Counted from the stretch's first letter, positions 12,126 to 22,121 are shown. The stretch is 28,042 bases of DNA from Rhizopus sp. PT2906 (GCA_025529335.1 JAMYHX010000663.1:1-28042); one strand, 5' to 3'. Numbers and translations are program-made. The notes: a model not told the origin generated them from the sequence alone.

Positions 12126-12566
12126 TGTAGGGCAAATGGACGGCCCAGCTAGCAGAATGAAGAAAACCTTGGCAAGGTCAAGCCTGATTATGTCGCGTAC
12201 ATCAATATCTGAAGCACGCGGTGCGATATTGCAACCGGTCCAGCAAGTCTCCTTCTGACCTCGTCAATTTGGGCCATCAGATGATGGCCATGATGAACAA
12301 TTTGGTAAATAGTCATGTTTCCGCTCCTGTCGTTCGCGGAATTCTGGTAGAGGGTAAGCAGTTATATTAAAAACCAAATAATTATAGATACATAACGCAT
12401 CTTCTTTGTGTTTTGTTATAGTAGGAAAGAATTGCTCAACGTACAAAATGGATCTTGTTACGCCATCAATATACAGAATAGTAATGATTGCATCCTTCCC
12501 TCTGTGTACCATGACATCCGAGCTCTGCTTGATCCCGAGCGTACACATAAACTATTCCTTTTATAA
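12126..12566 (+). pseudogene. Decayed member of a multicopy mucoralean gene family of unknown function
   Basis: Translation in pieces shows a family I associate with many copies in Mucorales genomes. Frame 1 gives ENLGKVKPDYVAYINI, then a stop. After a frame change comes DLVNLGHQMMAMMNNLVN, then APVVRGILVEG. An intron with GT...AG ends (12354-12421) then restores a frame reading GKNCSTYKMDL, IYRIVMIASFPLC and LCLIPSV. In-frame stops near 12144 and 12222, at least one frameshift and a missing start show it is not functional. Function of the family is unknown to me; assignment rests on recalled motif similarity, not a search. Confidence 0.6.
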
Positions 12567-12797
12567 AAAAATAAAATAAAATAAAAACATACACGTATAA
12601 GTATGCCATAACCAAAACAATAGTATTGGCTCCATTTCAACCACCAATGCATCACATTCTCTCTGAGCTACACTTTATACATTTAAAATAACTTCTTCTT
12701 CATATCTATCCAAGTTGCGCAAAATGTTGTTAATGTGACTTTAAAAAGGAATTAAAGTTGCACCAAGTGTGTTGATGTTTTTCTTTTCAGTATTTCC

Positions 12798-14266
12798 ATG
12801 AAGATCTGGTCTCCTTTAATAGCTACTTTACTACTTCTAAGCGTAACATCAGCACAAGTATATGAAGATGATAACTTCATTATAGACATTGTTGAAAACG
12901 ACAATGAGTGAGTCATTTAAGAGAAAATTCAAGAACAGTAAATAACATCATTTAATAGCAGCCCAGAAATAATAAATGTCAAACCTGTCATTGATGGTCC
13001 ATTACCATGCAATGGATACCCTGAATATCGAAAACTACCTGTCAACCAAGCGTTTTATTTAGGAGCAAATAATGCTGGCTCACATGTGTTTAGTAACGAC
13101 TGTCAAGTGAAGCAACAGAATGACATTCCTCAGATACTGAAAGACGGTAACAACAGCCTCTCACTCGCTTCATACTTCTTTTTGATGTTCTTACATCTGC
13201 TATAGGTGTTCGATTTTTAGATATCAACTTGTGCTTAAAGTAAGAAAGAAAAGGAAAAGGAAAAAAAAAAAACGGTTATTTATGCATATTCATAGTGATA
13301 AGAAGTCGATGATGATTTGTTCTGACCATGACTCTGCTATCTCCAATACATCATTTCGTAGTGTATTAGACGATATCTTTCAATTTGCTCGAGATAATGT
13401 TGAACAGATATTCATTGTTCACCTTCAGTCTCGAGGCGTTCATCAGCCTTTGGATGTTAAGGACGTAGACAAACTATTGGATGAGACCTGTAAAGTACAT
13501 ACAGAGTTAACAGATGGAACAGATGAATATGTTGCATTTGAGGTACGTTTATATTAGATGATATTGTCTACAGAGTATCTTACTTTCTTTCTCCAAAAGT
13601 GCCCATTCATTTACAAGCATGAAACGGGACCTTGGGCTACCATGGGTGAACTTGTTAATTATAATCCTGATATGGCTCAATGGGAGGGTGATGGTGAACT
13701 TGTAGGCGTTCGAAGCAGGATTATATTTACTCATTCAGACAGTGTTATCCATGCGCCTGAATACACATCACCCTATTTTACATCGGTAGGCCAAATAGTA
13801 CGCCGAGTGCTGCTTATACTGATGTGTATAATAGACATTTTGGAGAACATTAAAAGCAGATGATATAGGCAAACTAAAGGGTAGCCTAAAGAAAGAATGC
13901 CGGATTCCTGCGGGAGGCATTAAAGTAGATGCTTACTCCGAAGCTACTTGTTCAGCGTAAGCGCATAGCAATAGATCCTTCCTATAAGAAATCTTATCTA
14001 CTGTTTATTTTAGAGAAACATACACGCCAGAGCAAATTGAAGAGCTTCTCTTTTATAAATCAGGATGTAATCTGAATGATTCACCCTTGAACACGTTCAT
14101 TTCCGTATTGTCAGTAGATCAATACCAAAAGCACTTGCCTTACTATAAAGAATTAGAGAGTCGTATGATGGAATCTAACTATGCCAAATGGAATGGCGAA
14201 TATCAGTTCATTCGGCCTTCCCACCTTGTTTCTATTAAGCCCAAGATGGTCAGAGATGAGCTATAA
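12798..14266 (+). CDS. Secreted PLC-like phosphodiesterase-fold protein
   Basis: Predicted secreted or surface protein of the PI-PLC X-like TIM-barrel superfamily seen in many fungi. Seven exons (12798-12907, 12959-13146, 13206-13239, 13296-13542, 13600-13785, 13835-13956, 14014-14266) give 379 aa. The first 19 or so residues (MKIWSPLIATLLLLSVTSA) form a clear signal peptide. The barrel shows LPVNQAFYLGANNAGSHVF, then GVRFLDINLCL, then MICSDHDSAIS, then DNVEQIFIVHLQS, then GPWATMGELV. In relatives the first catalytic position is usually a His (GTHNS or AHNAG type); here the residue is Asn, so activity is uncertain. True substrate is unknown. The fourth and fifth introns were placed by phase and the ACATTTTGG acceptor; skipping them gives stops. 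HIS4 starts 133 bases downstream on the same strand. The AG at 12790 just before the start may be a 5' UTR acceptor. Confidence 0.82.
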
Positions 14267-14399
14267 ATAAAATATACAACTCTGTTACACAAATTCTAAC
14301 GCACTATGATTCACCTTGTGACTGCTACACAAACTGTCAGATTCCACATTTCTAGTCCTTGTTCAAAAAAAAAAAAAGTTTTTTCCTCTTTTACGCAAC

Positions 14400-17032
14400 A
14401 TGTTTGTACCTTCTATCGACCTTGGAGATCCCTCCTTGACATCCCTTTATTCTTCACTTTCATATTTCAGTGCAGCTATTTTGAAGAATGGCAACGTAGA
14501 CCAAGTAAGGTCTCTTATTAGCCAAACCGGTTCCACCCTCTACTGGACCTATGCCGACACCGTCGACGAAGCTGTTCAACTATGGGATATTGGTATCTTC
14601 AAGGTCATCGTTGACTTGGACACATTCCTCAAATTTCAAACCGAGTTCAACGGTATCTCTGACGATCGTATTGCTGTCCGATGCTCTCGTGTGACTCCTG
14701 AGCTCAACAGTCTTCCTGTATCTAGCTTCATATTCACGTCTACAGAAGCCGCCGTCGAGTTCGCTCAAAGCAAGAAAAGTCTGCTTAGCAATGGTGGTAA
14801 GCGCACTGCTGTTGTCGAATTGGAAAACGTCACTGTTCAGACAATTGCCGATTTACACGCTCAACATGTGGACGTTATTGTTTCTGCATCCCTTCTTACA
14901 GCCAATCCAGAAGACGAATCCAAGATCAAGATTGCTGATGCCTTCTTGGCTGCTCTCAGAACCGATCGTACAGATGGCCTTTATACGACCATGGTAGTAG
15001 ATGAATCTAACAAGGCTCTTGGTTTGGTTTATTCTAGCAAAGAAAGTGTTGCCGAGTCCATTCGTCTTGGTCAAGGCGTGTACCAGAGCCGTCAAAGAGG
15101 ATTATGGCACAAGGGCCTTACCTCAGGTGCTACTCAGACATTAAAGCGTATCGATTTTGATTGTGATGGCGATGCATTGCGTTTTGTCGTTGAACAACAT
15201 GGAGCAGGTAATCTCATCTTGTATCACCCCAAATTGCATTATTAATCCAGTCTTAGGTTTCTGTCACTTAAATACGCGCAACTGTTTTGGTCACGACACT
15301 GGCATCTCTGCTTTGGAAAAGACTTTGAAAGACAGACAACTGAATGCACCCGTAGGATCCTATACGGCAAGACTCTTTGGTGACTCCAAGCTGTTACGTG
15401 CCAAAATTATGGAAGAAGCTGAAGAACTTTGCCAAGCAACTGATAAGGACGAAGTCGCTTGGGAGGCTGCTGACTTAATTTACTTTTTGCTCACCAAGTG
15501 TGTCACAGCCGGTGTTTCCTTGGCCGATATCGAAAAGAATTTGGACAAGAAGGCTAGAAAGGTCACCCGTCGCCCAGGCAACGCCAAACCGAAATGGGTA
15601 GAACACATCAGCAGCTCTGCTCCTCAACCAACTCAACAACCCCAAGTACAGAACGATGGCCGAATTAAAATGCAAAAGTTTACTCTGGACGAAATCGATA
15701 ACAAGCAACGTAACAGTCTTTTGCTCCGACCTATCATTGACTCTAGTGAAATCATTCAACGTGTCACACCAATCATGCAGCAAGTCAGACAGCGTGGCGA
15801 TGCCGCCCTTTTGGAATTTACCCGTCAATTCGATCGTGTCAATCTGGACTGCCCAACCATCAAAGCTCCTTTCAATCCCGACATGATGCAACTCGATCCC
15901 GTCACCAAGGCTGCTATTGACCAAGCCTACGACAACATTTACAAGTTCCACGATGCTCAATTGGACAAACAACAATTGGTGGTCGAAACAATGCCAGGTG
16001 TTGTCTGCTCACGATTTAGCCGTCCTATTGAACGAGTGGGTCTCTATGTTCCTGGTGGCAGTGCTGTCTTGCCCTCAACAACACTCATGTTAGGTATTCC
16101 TGCCAAGGTAGCCGGATGTAAAGAAATTGTGATTGCAACACCTCCAAGACCTGACGGTTCCGTCGTACCTGAAGTGCTCTATGTTGCCCATAAGGTGGGT
16201 GCTTCTCATGTCGTGAAAGCAGGAGGTGCTCAAGCTGTGGCTGCCATGGCCTATGGTACAGAAACCGTCCCCAAGGTCGACAAGATCTTCGGACCTGGTA
16301 ATCAATACGTAACAGCTGCCAAGATGGTCGCACAGAATGATACAAGCAGTCTGGTCGCTATCGATATGCCTGCTGGTCCTTCTGAAGTGCTCGTCATTGC
16401 CGACAAGACCAGCAATCCAGTCTATGTGGCTGCTGATCTTCTTTCTCAAGCTGAACATGGTCCTGACTCACAGGTTGTGTTGGTGGCTATTGACTTATCA
16501 GAAGAGCATTTGAAGAAGATTGAAGATGAGGTTCACAATCAAGCAATTGCTTTACCTCGATGTGATATCATTCGCAAGAGTATTCCTCAATCATTCATCT
16601 TGAATGTAAAGACATTGGATGAAGCCATGAAGTTCTCTAATGACTATGCACCAGAACATCTTATCTTGCATGTGGATAATGCTCCTGATGTATTGCCCAT
16701 GGTAGATAATGCTGGTAGTGTATTTGTTGGACCTTACTCTCCTGAAAGGTAATAACAAAAAAAAAAGCAAAAACACTTATATTCACATCTTTTACCTTTT
16801 TAGTTTCGGTGACTATGCCTCTGGTACTAACCACACATTACCCACCTATGGTTATGCTCGTATGTACTCTGGTGTGAACACGAATGGTTTTGTCAAGCAT
16901 ATTACATCACAACAATGTACTGCAGAAGGAATGAACAGACTTGCTGATACTGTCATGCGCTTAGCAGAAATCGAAGGATTAGGTGCTCATCGTAATGCAG
17001 TGGCTGTTCGTGTTGCTGACTTGAGAAAGTAA
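14400..17032 (+). CDS. HIS4: HIS4, trifunctional histidine biosynthesis protein
   Basis: Cytosolic fusion enzyme for steps 2, 3, 9 and 10 of histidine synthesis. Three exons (14400-15207, 15257-16748, 16804-17032) give 842 aa, close to yeast His4. After an N-terminal region of about 190 residues come: phosphoribosyl-AMP cyclohydrolase (about 190-285; RQRGLWHKGLTSGATQ, then FDCDGDALRF and GFCHLNTRNCFG); phosphoribosyl-ATP pyrophosphohydrolase (about 285-385; SYTARLF, KIMEEAEELC, WEAADLIYFLL); and histidinol dehydrogenase (about 404-842; GLYVPGGSAVLPS, FGPGNQYVTAAK, IDMPAGPSEVLVIAD, LSQAEHGPDSQV, and ASGTNHTLPTYGYAR in exon 3). The intron at 15208-15256 interrupts the cyclohydrolase domain. Codon use is more C-rich at third positions than in neighbours, as expected for a well expressed gene. 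An AATAAA lies at 17047-17052. Confidence 0.97.
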
Positions 17033-17352
17033 CTTAAAAAACTAACAATAAAAAGACATATTTGAAAAGAGAGAGATATCATAACCTCTCTCTCTCTCTC
17101 TCTCTTGCAAATATTGTAAAAACATTTAGCCATGTTATTAGTCTACACAATAATGTTACAAAAGGGCGGCAATTGTTTGATACTGTTTTATTAAAAAGTA
17201 TTTACGCAAAGGTTAAAAATAAAATGCGTGCGAAAGGAAACGACATACAAATGAGAGTAATAAGTACCAAGGAGAGAGAATATAAAGAGTTATACAGTTA
17301 GTTGTGTAAGAAAATTATTATATATAACTTATCCTGAAGGCATCTAGATGTG
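17033..17352. other. Spacer with CT microsatellite
   Basis: Holds the HIS4 3' UTR (AATAAA at 17047-17052) and a (CT)n microsatellite at about 17084-17105. The 79-codon ORF at 17062-17301 runs through the microsatellite and has no recognisable motif. A perfect 10-base palindrome, CATCTAGATG, sits at 17341-17350 just outside the 3' end of the transposon relic. Confidence 0.45.
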
Positions 17353-17370
17353 TCCTAGCGATAACTAGGA
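17353..17370 (-). other. Hairpin at the 3' end of the transposon relic
   Basis: TCCTAG, loop CGATAA, CTAGGA: a perfect 6-base-pair stem with a 6-base loop. On the minus strand it overlaps the end of the chimeric ORF, and the TAG stop codon (17367-17365) is part of the stem. The same loop with a different paired stem occurs at 27995-28012, with similar flanks ('gaag', 'gcat' on one side and 'ggat' on the other). Confidence 0.65.
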
Positions 17371-17916
17371 TGGAGAACTGTCTATGCGTATTCTAGTTCT
17401 TGGTTGCTCCTGATCGTCCACTCTTCTTCGACGTCTTGTAGGAGCAACAGCAACCCGACGAAACCTATCAGGAACCATGCCATTACGTCGAAGCCCACGA
17501 AGGATGTGCATGTAGTTGAGGCAAGCAGCAACATCCCTGTTCCATAAGCGATGTCTATCTGGTGCTGCCATGGCGGGTCTACAGTATAGATTGGTGCATC
17601 TACAAGCAAAGTCCATGTCCGTACACTCCCACTTACGAAGCCAGTCAAAACGCTTCTGAATTTTTTCTTCACTGTTCCTATCGACAGGCTGAAATTGGGC
17701 TTTTTTGAGTGACAAGTTACATTCAGTTCTTACAGAATTGTAGATAGTGCTTTTAGAGACCTTGAGATCCTGAAGCCTTTGAAGTAGCCGCTCCATTACT
17801 TGTCCCAAGACGGCTGAAGGATTCTCATCTATGTACTCCAAGGTCACTTGCTTGTGTTCTTCATGAAGTATACGCGAGCGACCGGCTTTCTTATGCTTTA
17901 TGCTTAATATCCACAT
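17365..17916 (-). mobile_element. Chimeric transposon ORF: Tc1/mariner-type N-terminus joined to a TnpB/Fanzor-like C-terminus
   Basis: An uninterrupted 183-codon ORF. Residues about 12-103 resemble the N-terminal part of mucoralean Tc1/IS630-type DDE transposases (GRSRILHEEHKQVTLEYIDE, then LKVSKSTIYNSVRTECNLSL, then FQPVDRNSEEKIQ). They end at WECTDMDF, just where the first catalytic Asp strand (CVFLDES-like) would begin. From about residue 104 the sequence changes family: RCTNLYC, then RHRLWNRDVAACLNYMHILR and a basic tail. That matches the zinc-ribbon plus RuvC-III-like end (WNRD[VL]AA) of a large mucoralean RuvC-nuclease family related to TnpB/Fanzor. The DDE triad and RuvC-I/II are all absent, so no known activity is expected. 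Upstream, at 18056 reading leftwards on the minus strand, a TA-flanked CAGTATTTCC end looks like the original Tc1 terminal repeat. The segment is therefore a relic or a new fusion. Confidence 0.7.
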
Positions 17917-18194
17917 ATTTTGTACGACAAAGCTTCTACATATACGACATTTAATTTGTCAGCAAGCGAAATCAATCAATGGTTAATGTGACATTAGAAT
18001 TTAACAAATGCGAATTTTACTCTTGGCATCAGCGTCAATGATTTTTGGAAATACTGTATAACCTTAGTTATGCAGTTTGCAATACAATGAACTAAAAGGA
18101 GAACCCAGCTAAGAGGTTGGTGTGACTGTACAAACTGTCAAATGGGAAACTCTCAGGGGCAGCCTTTTTTTTTTTTTTTTTTTTTAATTCTGAC
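17917..18194. other. Spacer with a Tc1-like terminal end and TrhO 5' flank
   Basis: Contains a presumed Tc1/mariner terminus: on the minus strand from 18056 it reads CAGTATTTCCAAAAATC, preceded by the dinucleotide TA (18058-18057). No matching inverted copy is visible on the other side of the chimeric ORF. A 21-base T tract (18165-18185) lies 9 bases before the rhodanese start codon. Confidence 0.5.
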
Positions 18195-19422
18195 ATGTTT
18201 CAATTAAGTCGAGCTCTGTTTGTTCATTTTACTATACCCAAGACAAAGCCATGTCAAATAGAGTTTTCTAGACGATGGTTTGTTACCTCACAGCTTTACA
18301 GACCCATGGCATTTTACTCTTTAAAGCCTTTGACTGAGCAAAGAGTAGTTCAACTGAAAAAGACATTTGAAAAGAATTTGAGTGCTTTGGGTGTTGTAGG
18401 TAGAATCTATCTTGCACCAGCAAAAGGCATTGGCGGAATCAATTGCCAAATGTCTGTACCAATTTCACAATTGGATCAAGTCAAAGAATACTTTAAGCAA
18501 CATGAATCTGATTTTGGAACAATAGAGTATACACAGGGCATGGAAGATACCACAGCACCCAGCTTTGAAAAGCTTCGAGTGTTGATCAAAAAGAATGTAA
18601 GAAACAGTAAAATACGTATATATATACATAAATGAGCTAAGGTTTTTCTTTTTGTGATTGTAAGTTGGTGGCTGTTAGACATAATATCAACATGAAAGAA
18701 CTAGAGAATCAGCCTGAATATTTGACAGCTGAAGAATGGCATCGAGACTTAAAAGAAAAGAAGGATATATTTTTGATAGATATGCGCAATCGATATGAAT
18801 AGTAAAGCCAAAAGAAAAAAAAAGATTACAAGATAGATTAAGAAATATTACAGTAATCTAGGTCACTTTACGAATGCGATAAAGATGGATGTGGACACAT
18901 TTAGAGATGGTGTTCATTTGTTAGATGATATGGTGAAGGATAGATCAAAGGATGAAGATATATACATGTATTGTACAGGAGGCATACGATGCTCTGTTGC
19001 TGGTCCCTATCTGAAAAATAAGGGATATAAGCATGTCAAGATGGTAAGACATTATAATGTATAATTGTCAACGTTTAATAATTATTATTATTTAGTTAAA
19101 GGGAGGCATATCTGCTTATGGACAATATATTAAAGAGAACAATACAGAGTCTTTATTTAAAGGTAAAAACTTTGTATTCGACGGAAGAAGAACAGAAAGG
19201 ATCACAGATGATGTATTATCCAAATGTTATCAATGTGGATCTAGTTGCGATCATATCACAAACTGTCAAAATACAAGGTGTCATTTATTGTTTATTCAAT
19301 GCGACAAGTGTAGTACAAGCAAAGGTACTACATGTAGCACCCATTGTCAAAATGTGATTGAAGGAAAGGAAATATACAAGTATGATTATGATTATCATCA
19401 GCAGCTCAAAGGGATTTCATAG
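18195..19422 (+). CDS. Rhodanese-domain protein of the UPF0176/TrhO type
   Basis: Homologue of bacterial TrhO (YceA), which hydroxylates uridine 34 of certain tRNAs; the fungal role is inferred. Four exons (18195-18596, 18665-18801, 18854-19043, 19096-19422) give 351 aa. The N-terminal acylphosphatase-like domain shows GRIYLAPAKGIGGINCQMSV. The rhodanese domain follows with FLIDMRNRYEYNLGHFTNA and the active loop YCTGGIRCSVAG with its catalytic Cys, then GGISAYGQY. The C-terminal Cys-rich domain (CYQCGSSCDHITNCQNTRCH and more Cys pairs) is typical of this family. About 37 residues precede a second in-frame ATG (18306); they are rich in Arg and hydroxylated residues and may be a mitochondrial targeting sequence. 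The T tract 9 bases before the start is unusual. The last codons overlap the end of the opposite gene by 6 bases. Confidence 0.9.
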
Positions 19423-20451
19423 TGCGCTTAGTTTATCTAATTCAATAATAAACATGGATAAAAGTCGCTCATTGTCACTGTAAAACTCAAGTGTGGCCGA
19501 TGTATAATCATGTGTGAACTGAACTACTTCACATTGGATAACATTCTACAGATAAAAGTAAATTATACATAGATGATCTGTGTATCCGCATTTTACCTTT
19601 CTTTGATCATCGAATTTAAACTTCATGCCTAGTCTAATGCCTTCGATAGGATGAATAGGAAAGACTTCACGTATGAACTTTGTGGAGTATTCTTTTGTAT
19701 CTCTTGTCGTCATGGTTTTATCAATATCATCGATTGCACTCTTTGTTAGCTTTTTTAAGGTATCAGCATGGTATTCAAACAATCATATATATATATATAT
19801 ATGATCACTTACCTGATCAATCAAGTATAATCCAAAGTTGTGTTCAATCTTTATGGGTGTATCTTCATTTGCAGGATTCAGAAATGATATTTCAATAGTT
19901 CCATTACATTGAACAGGCTCTTTAGTCGTCAATTCAATCACTTGTTCATATTCTGTCTGAGGTAATAGGTCCACTTGACTGTTAAATAGACTATTTGTTT
20001 CATATGTTTCCAAATTGTTTTCATCAAATATCTTTGCTGCTTGTGCAATATTTATTTCAATCTGATGTATCCTTCTTAGCATTTATTATAGAGCCATGTT
20101 ATTTTACCTTTAAACTGTCTTCAAACCTTAAACGACCTTTGACAGTCTTCATTGGAAGAGGTGATAGATTACCGAGAGTAAACAGGATGCGTAAGTCTCC
20201 GTTGCCAATAGGCTCTATATGACTATCTAATTTAACATTGGTTTTATAGATCTGTTCCATCGCTAGATTAGTCAGTTGCTGTACTTTTAGTGTTTGTTCC
20301 ATTGCTTTGGCTATTGTCTTTTTATAATACATGAATAAATAGATACATTATTTAGAAATATTAAATATACTTGATATGCTTTTCCAATAGATGCATCTGC
20401 ATTACTGACTAATGGATCAAGTAGATTGGTAATATTTTGTTGTTGTGACAT
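19417..20451 (-). CDS. Unrecognised 271-aa protein (conserved-looking, multi-exon)
   Basis: I do not recognise this protein. Five exons are inferred: 20451-20371, 20317-20127, 20074-19813, 19749-19597 and 19545-19417. The second donor is a weak GTTTGA, but it is the only one I found that keeps the frame; a GTAAAA donor at 20107 would leave a 33-base intron and lead into stops. The N-terminus (MSQQQNITNLLDPL, then KAMEQTLKVQQLTNLAMEQI) looks helical. The middle has alternating hydrophobic strands with Asn/Pro turns (DLRILFTLGNLSPLPMKTV, later CNGTIEISFLNPANED), suggestive of a beta-sandwich. The end mixes strand and helix (RLGMKFKFDDQRK, ERLLSMFIIELDKL). There is no signal peptide, membrane segment or catalytic motif. 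A 19-base A tract (T on the coding strand, 20475-20457) lies 5 bases before the start. Tail-to-tail overlap with the rhodanese gene. Confidence 0.75.
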
Positions 20452-20578
20452 TATTTAAAAAAAAAAAAAAAAAAAGGAAAAAGAAATAAATTTATACACG
20501 TATTCTTTAATGTATATACATTATTATATACTTTCTCTCTTTTTCTCTCTTTTAAATATAAAATGAAGGGAGAATTAA
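20452..20578. other. Short spacer with A tract and TC-rich stretch
   Basis: Space between two minus-strand genes. It carries the A tract at 20457-20475 and a TC-rich run at about 20531-20551. It must hold the 3' end of the PP6 transcript and the promoter of the unrecognised gene. Confidence 0.5.
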
Positions 20579-21904
20579 TTATACAAAGTATTGGCCACCT
20601 GTGCCGGTCATTTTGGAGTTGAATCCATTTCGTAGAGGGATAAAACGATCTTGGTCAGGCACTGCATCAAATATCTTGAATTTCGTGCCTTGATCACTCA
20701 CTTCCATAATAGACGCTACATTACCACATCGATAACAATAATTAGGTGCTGACCATACAGTGACTAATTCATCCTTTGGAAACATGTATTTATATCCTTC
20801 TTGAACCAATTGATGTGCTCTTGCGATTAATGTTAATCCGTTGATATGATTAAACTATGACTTGGTTACTATGGTGACCATCTTTTTTTTTTTTAACACT
20901 TACTTCACTCGTTACTTTAGCGCCAAATAACCATCCTGCTCCTCTTGGGCTCACAGCCCACATGTCAATATCCTCAGGATCAGACCACATCAGATCACAA
21001 AATGATCCTTCATGAGGTATCTCTTGTAAACGATGAATGGTTCTCATTTGATCCAATGTCTTTATATCAGGAGATAAGCCACCATGGACACATAATATCG
21101 ATCCATCAATAATCTAAACTAGATGAGTACACGCACGCACGCTTTAATCTTTTTAACCATATTAATCCTTACAGCTGCCAATGTTAGATAATCAAATACT
21201 GAACAGCAATATTTCCACACATTCGCATTTCCGTATTTCGTCTGACATTCATCTAATTGTATGAGAGTTAAAAAAAAAAAGAGGTATAATTCTCTCGATG
21301 GTACCATAAAATCCATAAACTTGGGTGATTTGTCTACTTTCATGATTTCCTCTTAATAAAGTTATCTTGTCAGGATATCTAAAAAGGGAGAATGTTAAAG
21401 ACTGTGTCTCCTTTGTATCCCAGAAATATTTACTTTGCTTTCAAAACTAATAAGAGTGTAAACGTCTCCAGACTGAAATATCCACGATCGACATAATCTC
21501 CCTTTTGGTGTATTTATAAATTAAACTGCCCAAAGGAAAACGGTTTGTCATGTATAATATTTACCATGAAAATATAATTCGTATCCTTTACGTCTCCTCC
21601 TACTTTGAACAGTTCTAATAAATCATAAAATTGACCTTTTTATATAGAGTATATAGTTTAATATCATATCAACATTTTATATATATAAACATACCATGAA
21701 TGTCTCCACAGACAGTAACAGGTGAACGCACTGGTTGTATGTTTGATTCCTCTAATAATATTTCTTTTACCTTTAATATATAATGAGTAAGATGACTCTA
21801 TAAACACGATATCTAGTTACCATTTCACATAATTTCTTAATATCTTGTTCTGGCAGGTATTCGCACTCCCGAACCTTTTCTAGCCATTCATCTGGATTGC
21901 CCAT
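20579..21904 (-). CDS. SIT4: PP6/Sit4-type serine/threonine phosphatase catalytic subunit
   Basis: Catalytic subunit of the PP2A-like group, closest by motif to PP6/Sit4/Ppe1, which acts with SAPS-type regulators in cell-cycle and TOR signalling. Exons: 21904-21821, 21770-21695, 21635-21565, 21501-21434, 21378-21305, 21252-21173, 21113-20904 and 20854-20579, giving 312 aa. Metal-binding and catalytic motifs are intact: GDIHGQ (50-55), GDYVDRG (78-84), RGNHES (109-114), HGGLSPDIKTLDQMRTI and WSAPNYCYRCGN. The N-terminus (DEWLEKVRECEYLPEQDIKKL) and FCDLMWSDPEDIDMWAVSPR fit PP6/Sit4 better than PP2A or PP4. The C-terminus ends GGQYFV where the family normally ends YFL, the methylated Leu. Introns are short and many. 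Confidence 0.93.
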
Positions 21905-22121
21905 CGTTTATTATTAAAAATAAAAACAAAAAGAAACGTAATAGCCAAACCAAGGGACGGAGGAAGAATCTCCCATTTCTCATTTCAATGTCCGTTTTTT
22001 TTATGATTAAAAGAGACAATGGACAAAAAAAAAAAAAGCTCGATTTTCAGTAGAAATCATTGCAAAATTTGCAATTAAATCTTTTTCAAAAATGTTCTTA
22101 AAGACGATTACAGAGATTTTC
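21905..22121. other. PP6 upstream flank, no gene seen
   Basis: AT-rich promoter region of the minus-strand phosphatase gene. It has two homopolymer tracts (T at about 21994-22001, A at 22025-22037). Nothing else is recognised. Confidence 0.45.

Noticed and set aside
15475..15975. 166-codon antisense ORF inside HIS4
   Set aside because: It lies wholly opposite the conserved HisE/HisD coding region and shows no motif; chance open frame in a GC-richer gene.
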